Assembly (NCBI RefSeq): GCF_001552535.1
Contig: NZ_BCRJ01000076.1
Span: 1-64,000 of the forward strand
Direction: 5' to 3'
Source of the DNA: Nocardioides jensenii JCM 1364 = NBRC 14755
GTDB lineage: Bacteria > Actinomycetota > Actinomycetes > Propionibacteriales > Nocardioidaceae
Length of the DNA: 64,000 bases
Positions 8,009-15,901 of this stretch are shown here, one piece after another (the first letter of the stretch is position 1; each line of letters opens with the position of its first letter). The notes under the pieces were generated by a model. That model was given only the letters and a program-made list of their open reading frames with translations. It was not told the DNA's origin and did not search any database. The position numbers were made by a program, and so were the translations under genes.

Positions 8009-8989
8009 GTGAGCGGAATGAAGCGGACCACCGAGAAGAACCTGATGGTCTTCAGCGGGAGGGCCCACCCGGATCTCGCTCAGGAGGTCGCCGAGCACCT
8101 CGGCACCGACCTGGTGCCGACCCAGGCGTACGAGTTCGCGAACTCCGAGATCTACGTCCGCTACGAGGAGTCCGTCCGCGGGTGCGACGCCTTCGTGATC
8201 CAGAGCCACACGGCTCCGATCAACGAGTGGATCATGGAGCACCTGATCATGGTCGACGCGCTCAAGCGCGCCTCGGCCAAACGGATCACCGTCGTGATGC
8301 CGTTCTACGGCTACAGCCGCCAGGACAAGAAGCACCGTGGCCGCGAGCCGATCTCCGCGCGCCTGATCGCCGACCTGTTCAAGACCGCCGGCGCCGACCG
8401 CCTCATCACCGTCGACCTGCATGCCGACCAGCTCCAGGGCTTCTTCGACGGCCCGGTCGACCACCTGATGGCGCTGCCGATCCTGGCCGACTACGTCAAG
8501 GAGAAGTACGGCGACCAGCCGCTCGCCGTGGTCTCGCCGGACGCCGGCCGGATCAAGGTCGCCGAGCGTTGGTCGGCCCGTCTCGGTGGCGTGCCGTTGG
8601 CGTTCATCCACAAGACCCGCCGCACCGACCGGCCCAACGAGACCGTGGCGAACCGGGTCGTCGGTGAAGTCAAGGGGCGCTACTGCGTGCTGACCGACGA
8701 CATCATCGACACCGGCGGCACGATCGTGAAGGCCGCCGAGGCGCTGATGGAGGAGGGCGCGGCCGGTGTGATCATCGCGGCCACCCACCCGATCCTCTCG
8801 GGCCCGGCCGTCGACCGTCTGAAGAACTGCTCGGCGACCGAGGTCGTGGTGACCAACACGCTGCCGCTGGCCGACGACCAGAAGTTCGACAAGCTGACCG
8901 AGCTCTCGATCGCTCCGCTCCTGGGCAGCGCCATCCGCGCGGTCTTCGAGGACGGCTCCGTCACCTCCATGTTCGACGGGCACGCATAA
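8009..8989 (+). CDS. prs: ribose-phosphate pyrophosphokinase (PRPP synthetase)
   Basis: It makes PRPP from ribose-5-phosphate and ATP for nucleotide, His and Trp synthesis. The characteristic segments are all present: the flexible-loop region YGYSRQDKKHRGREPISARL, VDLHADQLQGFF, VVSPDAG and the PRPP-binding loop VLTDDIIDTGGTI. The length of 326 residues is typical. GTG 8009 has a GGAG site upstream; ATG 8018 (MKRTTEKN) is an alternative. It sits directly after glmU and before a large hairpin at 9063-9133. Confidence 0.97.
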   Translation: MSGMKRTTEKNLMVFSGRAHPDLAQEVAEHLGTDLVPTQAYEFANSEIYVRYEESVRGCDAFVIQSHTAPINEWIMEHLIMVDALKRASAKRITVVMPFYGYSRQDKKHRGREPISARLIADLFKTAGADRLITVDLHADQLQGFFDGPVDHLMALPILADYVKEKYGDQPLAVVSPDAGRIKVAERWSARLGGVPLAFIHKTRRTDRPNETVANRVVGEVKGRYCVLTDDIIDTGGTIVKAAEALMEEGAAGVIIAATHPILSGPAVDRLKNCSATEVVVTNTLPLADDQKFDKLTELSIAPLLGSAIRAVFEDGSVTSMFDGHA

Positions 8990-9062
8990 CCAGGGCCGCC
9001 CGGCGCGCATGCTGGCGGCGACTGGGTGGGCCGCGTCGAGACCGGCGTGGGGCGGACCGTAC

Positions 9063-9133
9063 GACAGGTAACTCACCTGCTCGCGGCTGCCATTGAGCGT
9101 GCACGTGAGCCGATCGAGCGCGAGTTACCTGTC
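9063..9133. repeat. 71-bp element with 12-bp perfect inverted termini
   Basis: GACAGGTAACTC (9063-9074) and its exact complement (9122-9133) enclose nested pairing: 9079-9083 with 9115-9119 and 9084-9088 with 9108-9112, leaving a 19-nt loop. It lies between the convergent ends of prs and the gene ending at 9198. It has no T-tract, so it may be a small palindromic repeat element or a structured RNA rather than a plain terminator. Confidence 0.75.
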
Positions 9134-9197
9134 CGATGGTCCGCGCGCACTGCCCACGGCGACCGGTTGAGGGCGGGGACCGAGCGGACCGCCCCGC

Positions 9198-9824
9198 TCA
9201 CGCCAGCAGGGCCAGGCCGTCACCGGCGAGGTCGGCGGCGACACGGGCGCGCCCGGCGCAGACCATGAGCAGCTCCTGCATCGGTCCGCGCAGGGTGGGG
9301 CCGGTGCCGCGGACCCAGTCGACATCGGTGGCCTCCATGCGCACGCGGCGTACGACGTCGCGGCTGCCCATCAGGAACGCGAGCCGTCGGACGCGATCGG
9401 CGGCCACCGATGCGGCACCCGGATCCATCTCATGAGCGCGCCCGAGGGGGCGCACGACGTCCTGGTGGTGCACCAGTGCGTCGATCAACGGTTCGACGTT
9501 CGTGGTGACGGGCACGTGCCGGCGTGAGTCGGCGTACGTCGCGTAGTCGGTCAGGATCTGCTCGCAGGACCGCGTGCGACCGAGTCGCCTGACCTCGCGG
9601 AAGATCATCGAGTTGTAGCCGCGTCCGAGGTTGCGCAGCGCCATGCCGGGCATGGCGCTCCAACCGATCTGAGGGTTGGAGATGACGTGGGCGGCGACGT
9701 CCTTGACGGTCCAACCGGGGCACAAGGACTCGACCTGCCATTGCTCGGAGGAGAGTTCTCCCAAGGTGACCGCGAGGGACTCTCGCTCGTCGTGAATGTG
9801 GTTCCACAACGTCTCGAGGTCCAT
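9198..9824 (-). CDS. maleylpyruvate isomerase-family (DinB-like) enzyme
   Basis: About 208 residues with the DinB/MDMPI-like helical bundle: an N-terminal LWNHIHDERESLAVTLGELSSEQWQ and the metal-ligand segment GWTVKDVAAHVI, then a conserved LIDALVHHQDVVRPLGR. These features fit the actinobacterial family of mycothiol-dependent metalloenzymes (TIGR03083-type); the substrate is unknown. ATG 9824 (MDLETLWNH) is the family-like start; the open frame extends to 9890 through the operator region. It is divergent from a MarR regulator across a palindromic operator, so it is probably that regulator's target. Confidence 0.75.
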   Translation of the reverse strand: MDLETLWNHIHDERESLAVTLGELSSEQWQVESLCPGWTVKDVAAHVISNPQIGWSAMPGMALRNLGRGYNSMIFREVRRLGRTRSCEQILTDYATYADSRRHVPVTTNVEPLIDALVHHQDVVRPLGRAHEMDPGAASVAADRVRRLAFLMGSRDVVRRVRMEATDVDWVRGTGPTLRGPMQELLMVCAGRARVAADLAGDGLALLA

Positions 9825-9861
9825 GTCGCCCACCGAAAGTAGTAAGATTTTCTGACTAATA

Positions 9862-9880
9862 TGGTCAGTCTGTCTGACCA
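9862..9880. promoter_or_regulatory. probable MarR operator
   Basis: TGGTCAG-TCTGT-CTGACCA is a perfect 7-bp inverted repeat with a 5-bp spacer. It is centred between the divergent isomerase-family gene (start 9824) and the MarR gene (start 9913). A third CTGAC half-site lies just upstream at about 9852. Confidence 0.7.
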
Positions 9881-9912
9881 TTCCTGTCAAGAGTCGAGCG
9901 ACAAGGGAGCCG

Positions 9913-10353
9913 ATGGTCGACGAGGAGCCGATGAACCCGGCACTGCTGATGTTCCTGTCCTTCCGACGCGCCGAGACGAAGATCCTGGAGCACCTCGCCG
10001 TCGAGGGGTTCGGCGACCTGACGCTGGCCCAGGGGCGGGTGGCCGCCCGGATCGGCCCGGAGGGAACTCGGCTGACCGATCTGGCCGAGCAGGCTCAGGT
10101 CACCAAGCAGAGTGCCGGTTCCCTGGTCGACCAGCTCGAGAGGGCCGGCTACGTGACCCGCGAACCGGACCCGAGTGACGCCCGCGCCCGGCTGGTCTGC
10201 CTGGCCGAGCGAGGACGCCAGGCACAACGGGCCGCCCGCGAGATGGAGCGGCAGATAGAGGTCGAGTGGGAGCACCACCTCGGGGCCACCACGATGCGTC
10301 AGCTCTGTGCGGCCCTGACGTCGCTGCGGGAGATCACCGACCCCTGGGCCTGA
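9913..10353 (+). CDS. MarR-family transcriptional regulator
   Basis: A 146-residue winged-helix regulator. The recognition region reads LTDLAEQAQVTKQSAGSLVDQLERAGYVTREPDPSDARARLVCLAERG, which is typical of MarR, including the DxRxR wing. ATG 9913 follows a GGGAG site. It is divergent from the isomerase-family gene and is followed 41 bp later by the dienelactone-hydrolase-like gene, so it may control both. The effector is unknown. Confidence 0.9.
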   Translation: MVDEEPMNPALLMFLSFRRAETKILEHLAVEGFGDLTLAQGRVAARIGPEGTRLTDLAEQAQVTKQSAGSLVDQLERAGYVTREPDPSDARARLVCLAERGRQAQRAAREMERQIEVEWEHHLGATTMRQLCAALTSLREITDPWA

Positions 10354-10394
10354 TCCGGACGCTTTTCGGCCGGAACCTGCGGGAGGGTGGACCC

Positions 10395-10964
10395 ATGACC
10401 GAGATTCTTCTCTTCCACCACGCCCACGGACTGACCGACGGAGTGCTCGGCTTTGCCGAGACCCTGAAGCTGGCCGGCCATCGTGTTCACACGCCCGACC
10501 TCTTCGAGGGCCGGGTGTTCACCAGCCTCGACGACGGGCTGGCCTACGCCTCGGAGACCGGGTTCGGGGTCATCCGGGAGCGAGGCGTCCGTGCGGCCGA
10601 CGACCTGCCGAACGAGCTCGTGTACGCCGGCTTCTCGCTGGGTGCGATGCCCGCCCAGCAGCTGGCCCAGACCAGGGACGGGGCCAGGGGGCTGCTGTTG
10701 TTCCACGCCGCGATCTCGCCCTCCGAGTTCGGCACGTGGCCGGGTCTCCCGGCCCAGGTCCACACGATGGAGGCCGATCCGTTCTTCGAGGAGGGCGACC
10801 TCGCCGCGGCCCGCGAGCTGGAGAAGGCGGGCGCCGAACTCTTCTTCTACCCGGGTGATCAGCACCTGTTCAGTGACGCCACCCTGCCGGCGTACGACCA
10901 GGAGGCCTCGGCCCTGCTCACCGCGAGGGCGCTGGAGCTCCTGGCGCAGGTCGACCGGGCCTGA
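10395..10964 (+). CDS. dienelactone hydrolase-family alpha/beta hydrolase
   Basis: A 189-residue alpha/beta hydrolase of the dienelactone hydrolase family: HRVHTPDLFEGRVF at the start, nucleophile elbow GFSLGA, later Asp in MEADPFF, and His in GDQHLF. The elbow holds Ser where classical dienelactone hydrolases have Cys, so the natural substrate may be an ordinary ester. ATG 10395 is preceded by GGGAGGGTGG. It follows the MarR gene and is convergent with pepN. Confidence 0.8.
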   Translation: MTEILLFHHAHGLTDGVLGFAETLKLAGHRVHTPDLFEGRVFTSLDDGLAYASETGFGVIRERGVRAADDLPNELVYAGFSLGAMPAQQLAQTRDGARGLLLFHAAISPSEFGTWPGLPAQVHTMEADPFFEEGDLAAARELEKAGAELFFYPGDQHLFSDATLPAYDQEASALLTARALELLAQVDRA

Positions 10965-10976
10965 ACGGGCCTCAGG

Positions 10977-13430
10977 TTAGGCCGGGCGCCGCCGCACCCG
11001 CAGCGTGACGTCGAGTTCGTCGAGAAGGTCGTTCCACTCCCGCTCCAGGACGGTGGGCAGGCCACCGGCGGCCAGCCCACTGTCGGCGAGCCTCGCGGCA
11101 AGGTCGCTGCGCGCCGACTCGAGCACCTCCAGCGGCCAGGGAAGGTGCGGGAATGACTGGCCCACCACCTTGGAGAATGCCTGGCCGTGTCGCTGCGCGA
11201 TCGCCGGTGCCTCGGTGAGGAACCGTGGCAGGTAGGAGGCCAGCAGGTCGTGCTGTCCGACGGTCCAGAATCCGGAGACGATCGCGGTGAACTCCCGGTT
11301 GGACGGCTCGCCGTCGAAGGCCAGTGACCAGGCGGCCGCCTTGGCCTCCGGGCTCGGCACCGTGGCCCGGCACCGCAGGGTGGCGAGCCGGCCGGCGGCA
11401 CTGTTGTCCCGGCCCGACTCGGCGTCGATGATGCCGGGGTCAGCGCCCAGCGCCACGAGACGGCGTACGACGGCCCAGCGCTGATCCTGGTCGAGCGGGT
11501 CACCGAGGTCGGTCTGGCCGTCCGTGAGCCAGTGCTCGAGCAGCTCCCGGTCGGAGGTCGTCTCGACGAGGACCCTGGTGGCCGCGACGCGGTGGTGATG
11601 GCGGGCCAGCGAACAGGTCGTGGCGAGGACGTCGTGCGCGTGGGGGAGCCGGGTCGGGTCCACCAGCCGTTGACCCACGAAGACGTGCACGGCGTTGAGA
11701 GCGCCCTCGAAGACAAGGGGGTGGCGCTCGGTCGGCAGGTGACGGGCGACCAGTCTCAGCAGCTCGTCGACGGACCTGATCCCCGTGCGGGTCTGGTCGA
11801 CCAGCCCCCGCCAGAGCACCGCGCGCACCAGGGGGTCGTCGAGCTGGCCCAACCTGGTGTCGACGAAGGCGTTCGACTGCTCGTCGAGGTGCACCCGGGC
11901 GAAGGTCTCGTCACCCGCGTTGACCACCACCGGCAGGTCCCTCAGGGCCGGCAACGCGAGCGGCCCGTCCGCGAGATCGACCAGCTGGTCCGCGACCAGC
12001 GCCCCGTTCTCGTCGTACCCGTTGACGGTGAACCGGTGCGGCCGGACGCCCTCGCGGTGCAGGACAGGAACGCCGTCGACCCGCTCGACCCGGATCGTGT
12101 CGAACCCGGTCGTGCCCAGCCAGGCCCGTGCCCAGCCGCGGACGTCGCGGTCACTGACGGAGTCGAGCGCAGCCAGGAAGTCGTCGAGCTCGGCGTTGCC
12201 GAACCGGTGCGCCCCGAGATGGGCGTTCACCCCGGCATGGAAGGTCTCGGTGCCGAGCCAGGCGACCAGCTGACGCAGCACCGCATTGCCCTTGGCGTAG
12301 GTGATCATGTCGAAGTTGCCGAAGGCGGTGTCGACGTCGACCATCGCCTCGGTCTCCTCGGCGACCGGGTGCGTCGAGCGACGCTCGTCGGCGCGGAACC
12401 CCATGGGCTTGCGGGTCTGGGCGCAGGCGATCCAGCTGTCGGTGAACCCGGCTGCCTCCGCGGCGACCTGGTAGCCCATGTAGTCGGCGAAGGACTCGTT
12501 GAGCCAGCTGTCCTCCCACCACTTCATCGTGACCAGGTCGCCGAACCACATGTGCGCCATCTCGTGAGCGATCGTCATCGCCCGCTGCTGTCTCTGCGCA
12601 GCACTCGGCTCCCCACGGAAGAGCAGCTCGTCACGGAAGGTCACGCAGCCCGGGGTCTCCAGCGCGCCCCAGTTCTGACCCGGCGCCATCACCTGGTCAT
12701 AGGAGTCGAAGGGGTAGGGCTCCTCGAAGACCCGCGTGTAGTGGTCGAAGCAGTCGGTGGTGATCGCCCGGAGCTCACCCGCCTGGCGCTCGAGGTCGGC
12801 CGCGAGCGACTGGCGGGCATGCCACCCGAAGGGCAGGCCGCGGTGCTCGAAGGCGACCGAGTGCCACGGGCCGGCGCAGACCACGAAGAGGTACGTCGAG
12901 ATCGGCGGCGTGGTCGCGAACGTCCAGGTGCCGGCGTCGGCGAAGGTGACCACACCGTTGGCCAGCACCGTCCAGTGCTCCTCGCCGCGGACCTCGAGGG
13001 TGATCGGAGCCTTGAGGTCGGGTTGGTCGAAGCAGGCGAAGACCTTCTTGGCGATGTCCATGCCGCAGTACGCCGAGACGTAGCGCTCGCCGTCGGCGGG
13101 GTCGGTGAACGTGTGCATGCCGTCGCCGTCGGTGACGTAGGGGAGTCGGGCTTCGACGACGAGCTCGTTGTGCTCGGCCAGGTCCGTGAGCGTGATCCGG
13201 CCGGACGACCATGCGGTGGACGGCAGCTCGGCACCGTTCAGGGTGGCTCGCACCGACAGGGCGTCGGCGATCTCGACGAAGGTCTCGGCTCCCGGTTCAC
13301 GGGCGGTGAACCGGATCGTGGAGTGCGAGCCGAAGGTCTCGGCGTCGGTCAGGTCCAGGCGGACGTCGTACGACGTGGGGCGGAGGAGTGCCGCGCGCTG
13401 ACGCGACTCGACAAGGCTGAGAGAGGTCAC
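10977..13430 (-). CDS. pepN: aminopeptidase N (M1 family)
   Basis: A cytosolic zinc aminopeptidase of about 817 residues that trims N-terminal amino acids from peptides. The zinc site is HEMAHMWFGD...WLNESFADY (HExxH-18x-E), and the usual GAMEN exopeptidase motif appears as GALET (in NWGALETPG). The C-terminal ERAP1-like helical domain is complete. GTG 13430 (MTSLSLVES) fits the family N-terminus; the longer open frame to 13766 crosses the rplY promoter and is not coding. It is convergent with the dienelactone-hydrolase-like gene and divergent from rplY. Confidence 0.92.
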   Translation of the reverse strand: MTSLSLVESRQRAALLRPTSYDVRLDLTDAETFGSHSTIRFTAREPGAETFVEIADALSVRATLNGAELPSTAWSSGRITLTDLAEHNELVVEARLPYVTDGDGMHTFTDPADGERYVSAYCGMDIAKKVFACFDQPDLKAPITLEVRGEEHWTVLANGVVTFADAGTWTFATTPPISTYLFVVCAGPWHSVAFEHRGLPFGWHARQSLAADLERQAGELRAITTDCFDHYTRVFEEPYPFDSYDQVMAPGQNWGALETPGCVTFRDELLFRGEPSAAQRQQRAMTIAHEMAHMWFGDLVTMKWWEDSWLNESFADYMGYQVAAEAAGFTDSWIACAQTRKPMGFRADERRSTHPVAEETEAMVDVDTAFGNFDMITYAKGNAVLRQLVAWLGTETFHAGVNAHLGAHRFGNAELDDFLAALDSVSDRDVRGWARAWLGTTGFDTIRVERVDGVPVLHREGVRPHRFTVNGYDENGALVADQLVDLADGPLALPALRDLPVVVNAGDETFARVHLDEQSNAFVDTRLGQLDDPLVRAVLWRGLVDQTRTGIRSVDELLRLVARHLPTERHPLVFEGALNAVHVFVGQRLVDPTRLPHAHDVLATTCSLARHHHRVAATRVLVETTSDRELLEHWLTDGQTDLGDPLDQDQRWAVVRRLVALGADPGIIDAESGRDNSAAGRLATLRCRATVPSPEAKAAAWSLAFDGEPSNREFTAIVSGFWTVGQHDLLASYLPRFLTEAPAIAQRHGQAFSKVVGQSFPHLPWPLEVLESARSDLAARLADSGLAAGGLPTVLEREWNDLLDELDVTLRVRRRPA

Positions 13431-13463
13431 CCCTCGACCGTACTGGGGCGCCTCGGCCGTGGA

Positions 13464-13493
13464 TTGGTGGGTTGGCCGCCCGGCGGTTAAGAT
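13464..13493 (+). promoter_or_regulatory. probable rplY promoter
   Basis: TTGGTG (13464-13469), an 18-bp spacer and TAAGAT (13488-13493) form a plausible housekeeping-sigma promoter about 180 bp upstream of rplY. Confidence 0.5.
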
Positions 13494-13568
13494 CGTCAGG
13501 TTGCCTCGGCGAGGGAGCGCTGCATCAGCAGAGACTCCGTGATCGACAGGGCCGGTTCTGATCCATTG

Positions 13569-13598
13569 CGCCGCGCTCTCCGTTCCGGAGACGCGGCG
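13569..13598 (+). promoter_or_regulatory. leader hairpin upstream of rplY
   Basis: A 13-bp stem with a single bulged C (CGCCGCG-C-TCTCCG against CGGAGACGCGGCG) has a 3-nt loop and is followed by a pyrimidine-rich TTCTTCGTTCTC. It lies in the long rplY leader and looks like an attenuator or a ribosomal-protein binding structure. Confidence 0.5.
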
Positions 13599-13671
13599 TT
13601 CTTCGTTCTCCGGCAGCCCCAGCCCTCTCATCTGAGAAGCACGATTCCGAGAAGCACGCACAGGAGAAGAC

Positions 13672-14331
13672 ATGTCTGCCGAGAAGCTCAAGGCCGAGAC
13701 CCGCACCGAGTTCGGCAAGGGCGCCGCCCGCCGTGCTCGTCGCGCCAACCAGATCCCCGCGGTCATCTACGGCCACGGCAACGACCCGATCCACGTCACC
13801 CTGCCGACGCACGCGACCACGATGGCACTGCGCCACGGTGGCGCCAACGCCCTGCTCGAGCTCGACATCGACGGCACGAGCCAGCTTGCGCTGACCAAGT
13901 CCGTCCAGGTTGACTCGGTCCGCCGCCTGATCGAGCACATCGACTTCGTCGCCGTCCGCAAGGGCGAGAAGGTCACCGTCGACGTGCCCGTCCACCTGGT
14001 CGGCGAGGCCGCCAAGGAGACGCTGGTGATGACCGAGAACACCACGCTGTACGTCGAGGCCGAGGCCACGCACATCCCCGAGTACTTCGAGGTCTCCATC
14101 GAGGGCCTCGAGGCGGGCACCCAGATCCTGGCCAACCAGATCACGCTCCCCGAGGGCAGCACCCTGCTCTCCGACGACGAGCTCCTGATCGTCAACATCA
14201 TCGAGGCGCCGACGACCGAAGAGGTCGAGGCCGAGCTCGTTGAGGCCGAGGCCGAGGCCGGTATCGCGAAGGACGAGGCCGAGGTTCCCGAGGTCGGCGA
14301 AGAGTCTGCCGAGGGCTCCTCCGGCGAGTGA
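13672..14331 (+). CDS. rplY: ribosomal protein L25/Ctc
   Basis: A 5S-rRNA-binding ribosomal protein of the long Ctc form (219 residues). The N-terminal L25 domain has EFGKGAARRARR and IPAVIYG. The C-terminal TL5 beta domain has VDVPVHLVGEA, PEYFEVSIEGLEAG and LPEGSTLLSDDE, and there is an acidic Glu/Ala-rich tail. In actinobacteria it commonly precedes pth, as here. The start ATG follows an AGGAG site. The leader holds a hairpin that may regulate it. Confidence 0.97.
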   Translation: MSAEKLKAETRTEFGKGAARRARRANQIPAVIYGHGNDPIHVTLPTHATTMALRHGGANALLELDIDGTSQLALTKSVQVDSVRRLIEHIDFVAVRKGEKVTVDVPVHLVGEAAKETLVMTENTTLYVEAEATHIPEYFEVSIEGLEAGTQILANQITLPEGSTLLSDDELLIVNIIEAPTTEEVEAELVEAEAEAGIAKDEAEVPEVGEESAEGSSGE

Positions 14332-14369
14332 TCTTCCGCCTTTCTCGCAAGGACCGGGATACTTCAGCC

Positions 14370-14966
14370 ATGACCGAACCACAGGACGTGTGGCTCGTGG
14401 TCGGGCTGGGGAATCCCGGTCCTTCGTACTCCGGCCACCGGCACAACATCGGCTACCTCGTCACCGACGAGTTGGCCGACCGCATGGGCTCGCCGTGGCG
14501 CGCCCACAAGACCGGTCGCGCCGACGTGATCGAGGGACGTCTCACCGCCCCCGGCGCCCCTGGCCCGCGGGTCGTCCTGATGCGTGGCCGTGGCTACATG
14601 AACCAGTCCGGCGGCCCCGTCTCGGCGGTCGCCGCGTTCTACAAGCTGCCCCCGGAGCGGATCATCGCGATCCACGACGAGCTCGACATCGCCTTCGGCA
14701 CGTTGCGCATCAAGTTGGGCGGCGGCGACAACGGCCACAACGGACTCCGGTCCATGCGGTCCTCCTTGGGCACCGGTGACTTCTACCGGGTGCGCGCCGG
14801 CATCGGCCGCCCGCCCGGTCGCCAGGAGGTCGCCGACTTCGTGCTGTCGAACTACTCCAGCACCGAGAAGAAGGAGCTTCCGTTCCAGGTCATGGAGGCC
14901 GCAGACGCGGTCGAGTCACTGACCACCGAGGGCTTGGCCAAGACCCAGTCCCGCTTCAACAGCTGA
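14370..14966 (+). CDS. pth: peptidyl-tRNA hydrolase
   Basis: It recycles peptidyl-tRNA by cleaving the ester bond. The signature residues are VVGLGNPGPSYSGHRHNIGY (catalytic His), MNQSGGPV, IHDELD and GGGDNGHNGLRS. About 198 residues from ATG 14370, the usual length. A GTG at 14328 overlaps the rplY stop and would add 14 residues, so coupling with rplY is possible. It is convergent with the TIM-barrel gene across a short GC hairpin. Confidence 0.96.
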   Translation: MTEPQDVWLVVGLGNPGPSYSGHRHNIGYLVTDELADRMGSPWRAHKTGRADVIEGRLTAPGAPGPRVVLMRGRGYMNQSGGPVSAVAAFYKLPPERIIAIHDELDIAFGTLRIKLGGGDNGHNGLRSMRSSLGTGDFYRVRAGIGRPPGRQEVADFVLSNYSSTEKKELPFQVMEAADAVESLTTEGLAKTQSRFNS

Positions 14967-14975
14967 GGTCGTGCG

Positions 14976-14990
14976 ACGGCCTCGGGCCGT
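14976..14990. terminator. short GC hairpin between convergent genes
   Basis: ACGGCC-TCG-GGCCGT lies in the 34-bp gap between the ends of pth and the convergent TIM-barrel gene. It could serve both directions; there is no U-tract. Confidence 0.3.
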
Positions 14991-15000
14991 GCGTCGTTGC

Positions 15001-15873
15001 TCAGGCTGCTGGGCTGGTGAACGTGGCTGAGGCGACGTCCCGGGTGCCACGGATGTTCGCCCCGCTGGAGGCGCCGAAGACCACCGACTGGATCCGCGGG
15101 AAGCCGGAGATCCACTCGAATGCCTCACGGGGCGGGATCGCTCCCGAGGCATAGACCGACATCGCGATCGCCCGGAACTCACGCTCCTCGAGAACGGTGC
15201 GATAGGCCTCGACGCCGCCGCACATGCGGAAGCCGAGCTTGTTGATGCTGCTGCACACGATGGGGTTTGCCACACCGACCCGGTCGAGGGTGTCGAGCAG
15301 TCGAGGCAGATTCATCGTGATGAAGCCGGGCTCCGCACCGTAACGCTGCTCGACGTGGCGGGCGAAGACTGCGAATGCCTCGTCGAAGCCGAGGCCGAGC
15401 AGGAGGTCGACCACGACGTTCTGCAGGAACACGACGGGCGTGCGAAGTCCTTCGAACATGCTCATCTCTGCGTCGACGAGCATCGTGATGACACTCTCGA
15501 TGTCCTTCCTGGCGAAGGCCTTGCCGCCGCGCAGGGTGGCTGAGAGCAGACTCTCGTCGGGGAGGAACTTCTTCAGCACGCCGAGCATGCCGTAGTCGGT
15601 GACGGCGTTGGCGTACTTGTGGGCGTAGGGCATGCACGGGTAGAAGACGAAGTCTGCATAGCGGTCGGAGTCCTTGCGAACCCGCTGCGCCACCTCCGCG
15701 ATCCGGTCATGGGTGGTGCACATGAAGGTGCGGATGCCTTCGTCGTAGGCGGTGTCGAGCACGTTCATCACCGCGTCCAGGTTCTGGAAGCGCATGGCTT
15801 GGGCGCGGGCGCGTTCTTCGGACATGTGGTTGACGCCGAAGAACTGGTTGTCGCCGAACAGCAGTCGGTCCAT
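15001..15873 (-). CDS. TIM-barrel protein, aldo-keto-reductase-like, in EPS locus
   Basis: A 290-residue protein beginning MDRLLFGDNQFFGVNHMSEE and ending in segments like those of aldo-keto-reductase-type barrels (VVFGASSGANIRG). Alternating beta/alpha segments along the length support a barrel, but I see no complete catalytic tetrad. It is 28 bp downstream of, and on the same strand as, the Gfo/Idh oxidoreductase gene, so they probably act together on a sugar or sugar nucleotide. The substrate is unknown. Confidence 0.55.
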   Translation of the reverse strand: MDRLLFGDNQFFGVNHMSEERARAQAMRFQNLDAVMNVLDTAYDEGIRTFMCTTHDRIAEVAQRVRKDSDRYADFVFYPCMPYAHKYANAVTDYGMLGVLKKFLPDESLLSATLRGGKAFARKDIESVITMLVDAEMSMFEGLRTPVVFLQNVVVDLLLGLGFDEAFAVFARHVEQRYGAEPGFITMNLPRLLDTLDRVGVANPIVCSSINKLGFRMCGGVEAYRTVLEEREFRAIAMSVYASGAIPPREAFEWISGFPRIQSVVFGASSGANIRGTRDVASATFTSPAA

Positions 15874-15901
15874 GATCGGGGGTGTCCTCTCGGTGCGGTG
15901 A

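Noticed and set aside
6410..9076. 888-codon minus-strand open frame opposite glmU and prs
   Set aside because: It is antisense to two certain genes, has a composition typical of GC-rich shadow frames (Val/Arg/Gly/Asp) and shows no domain.
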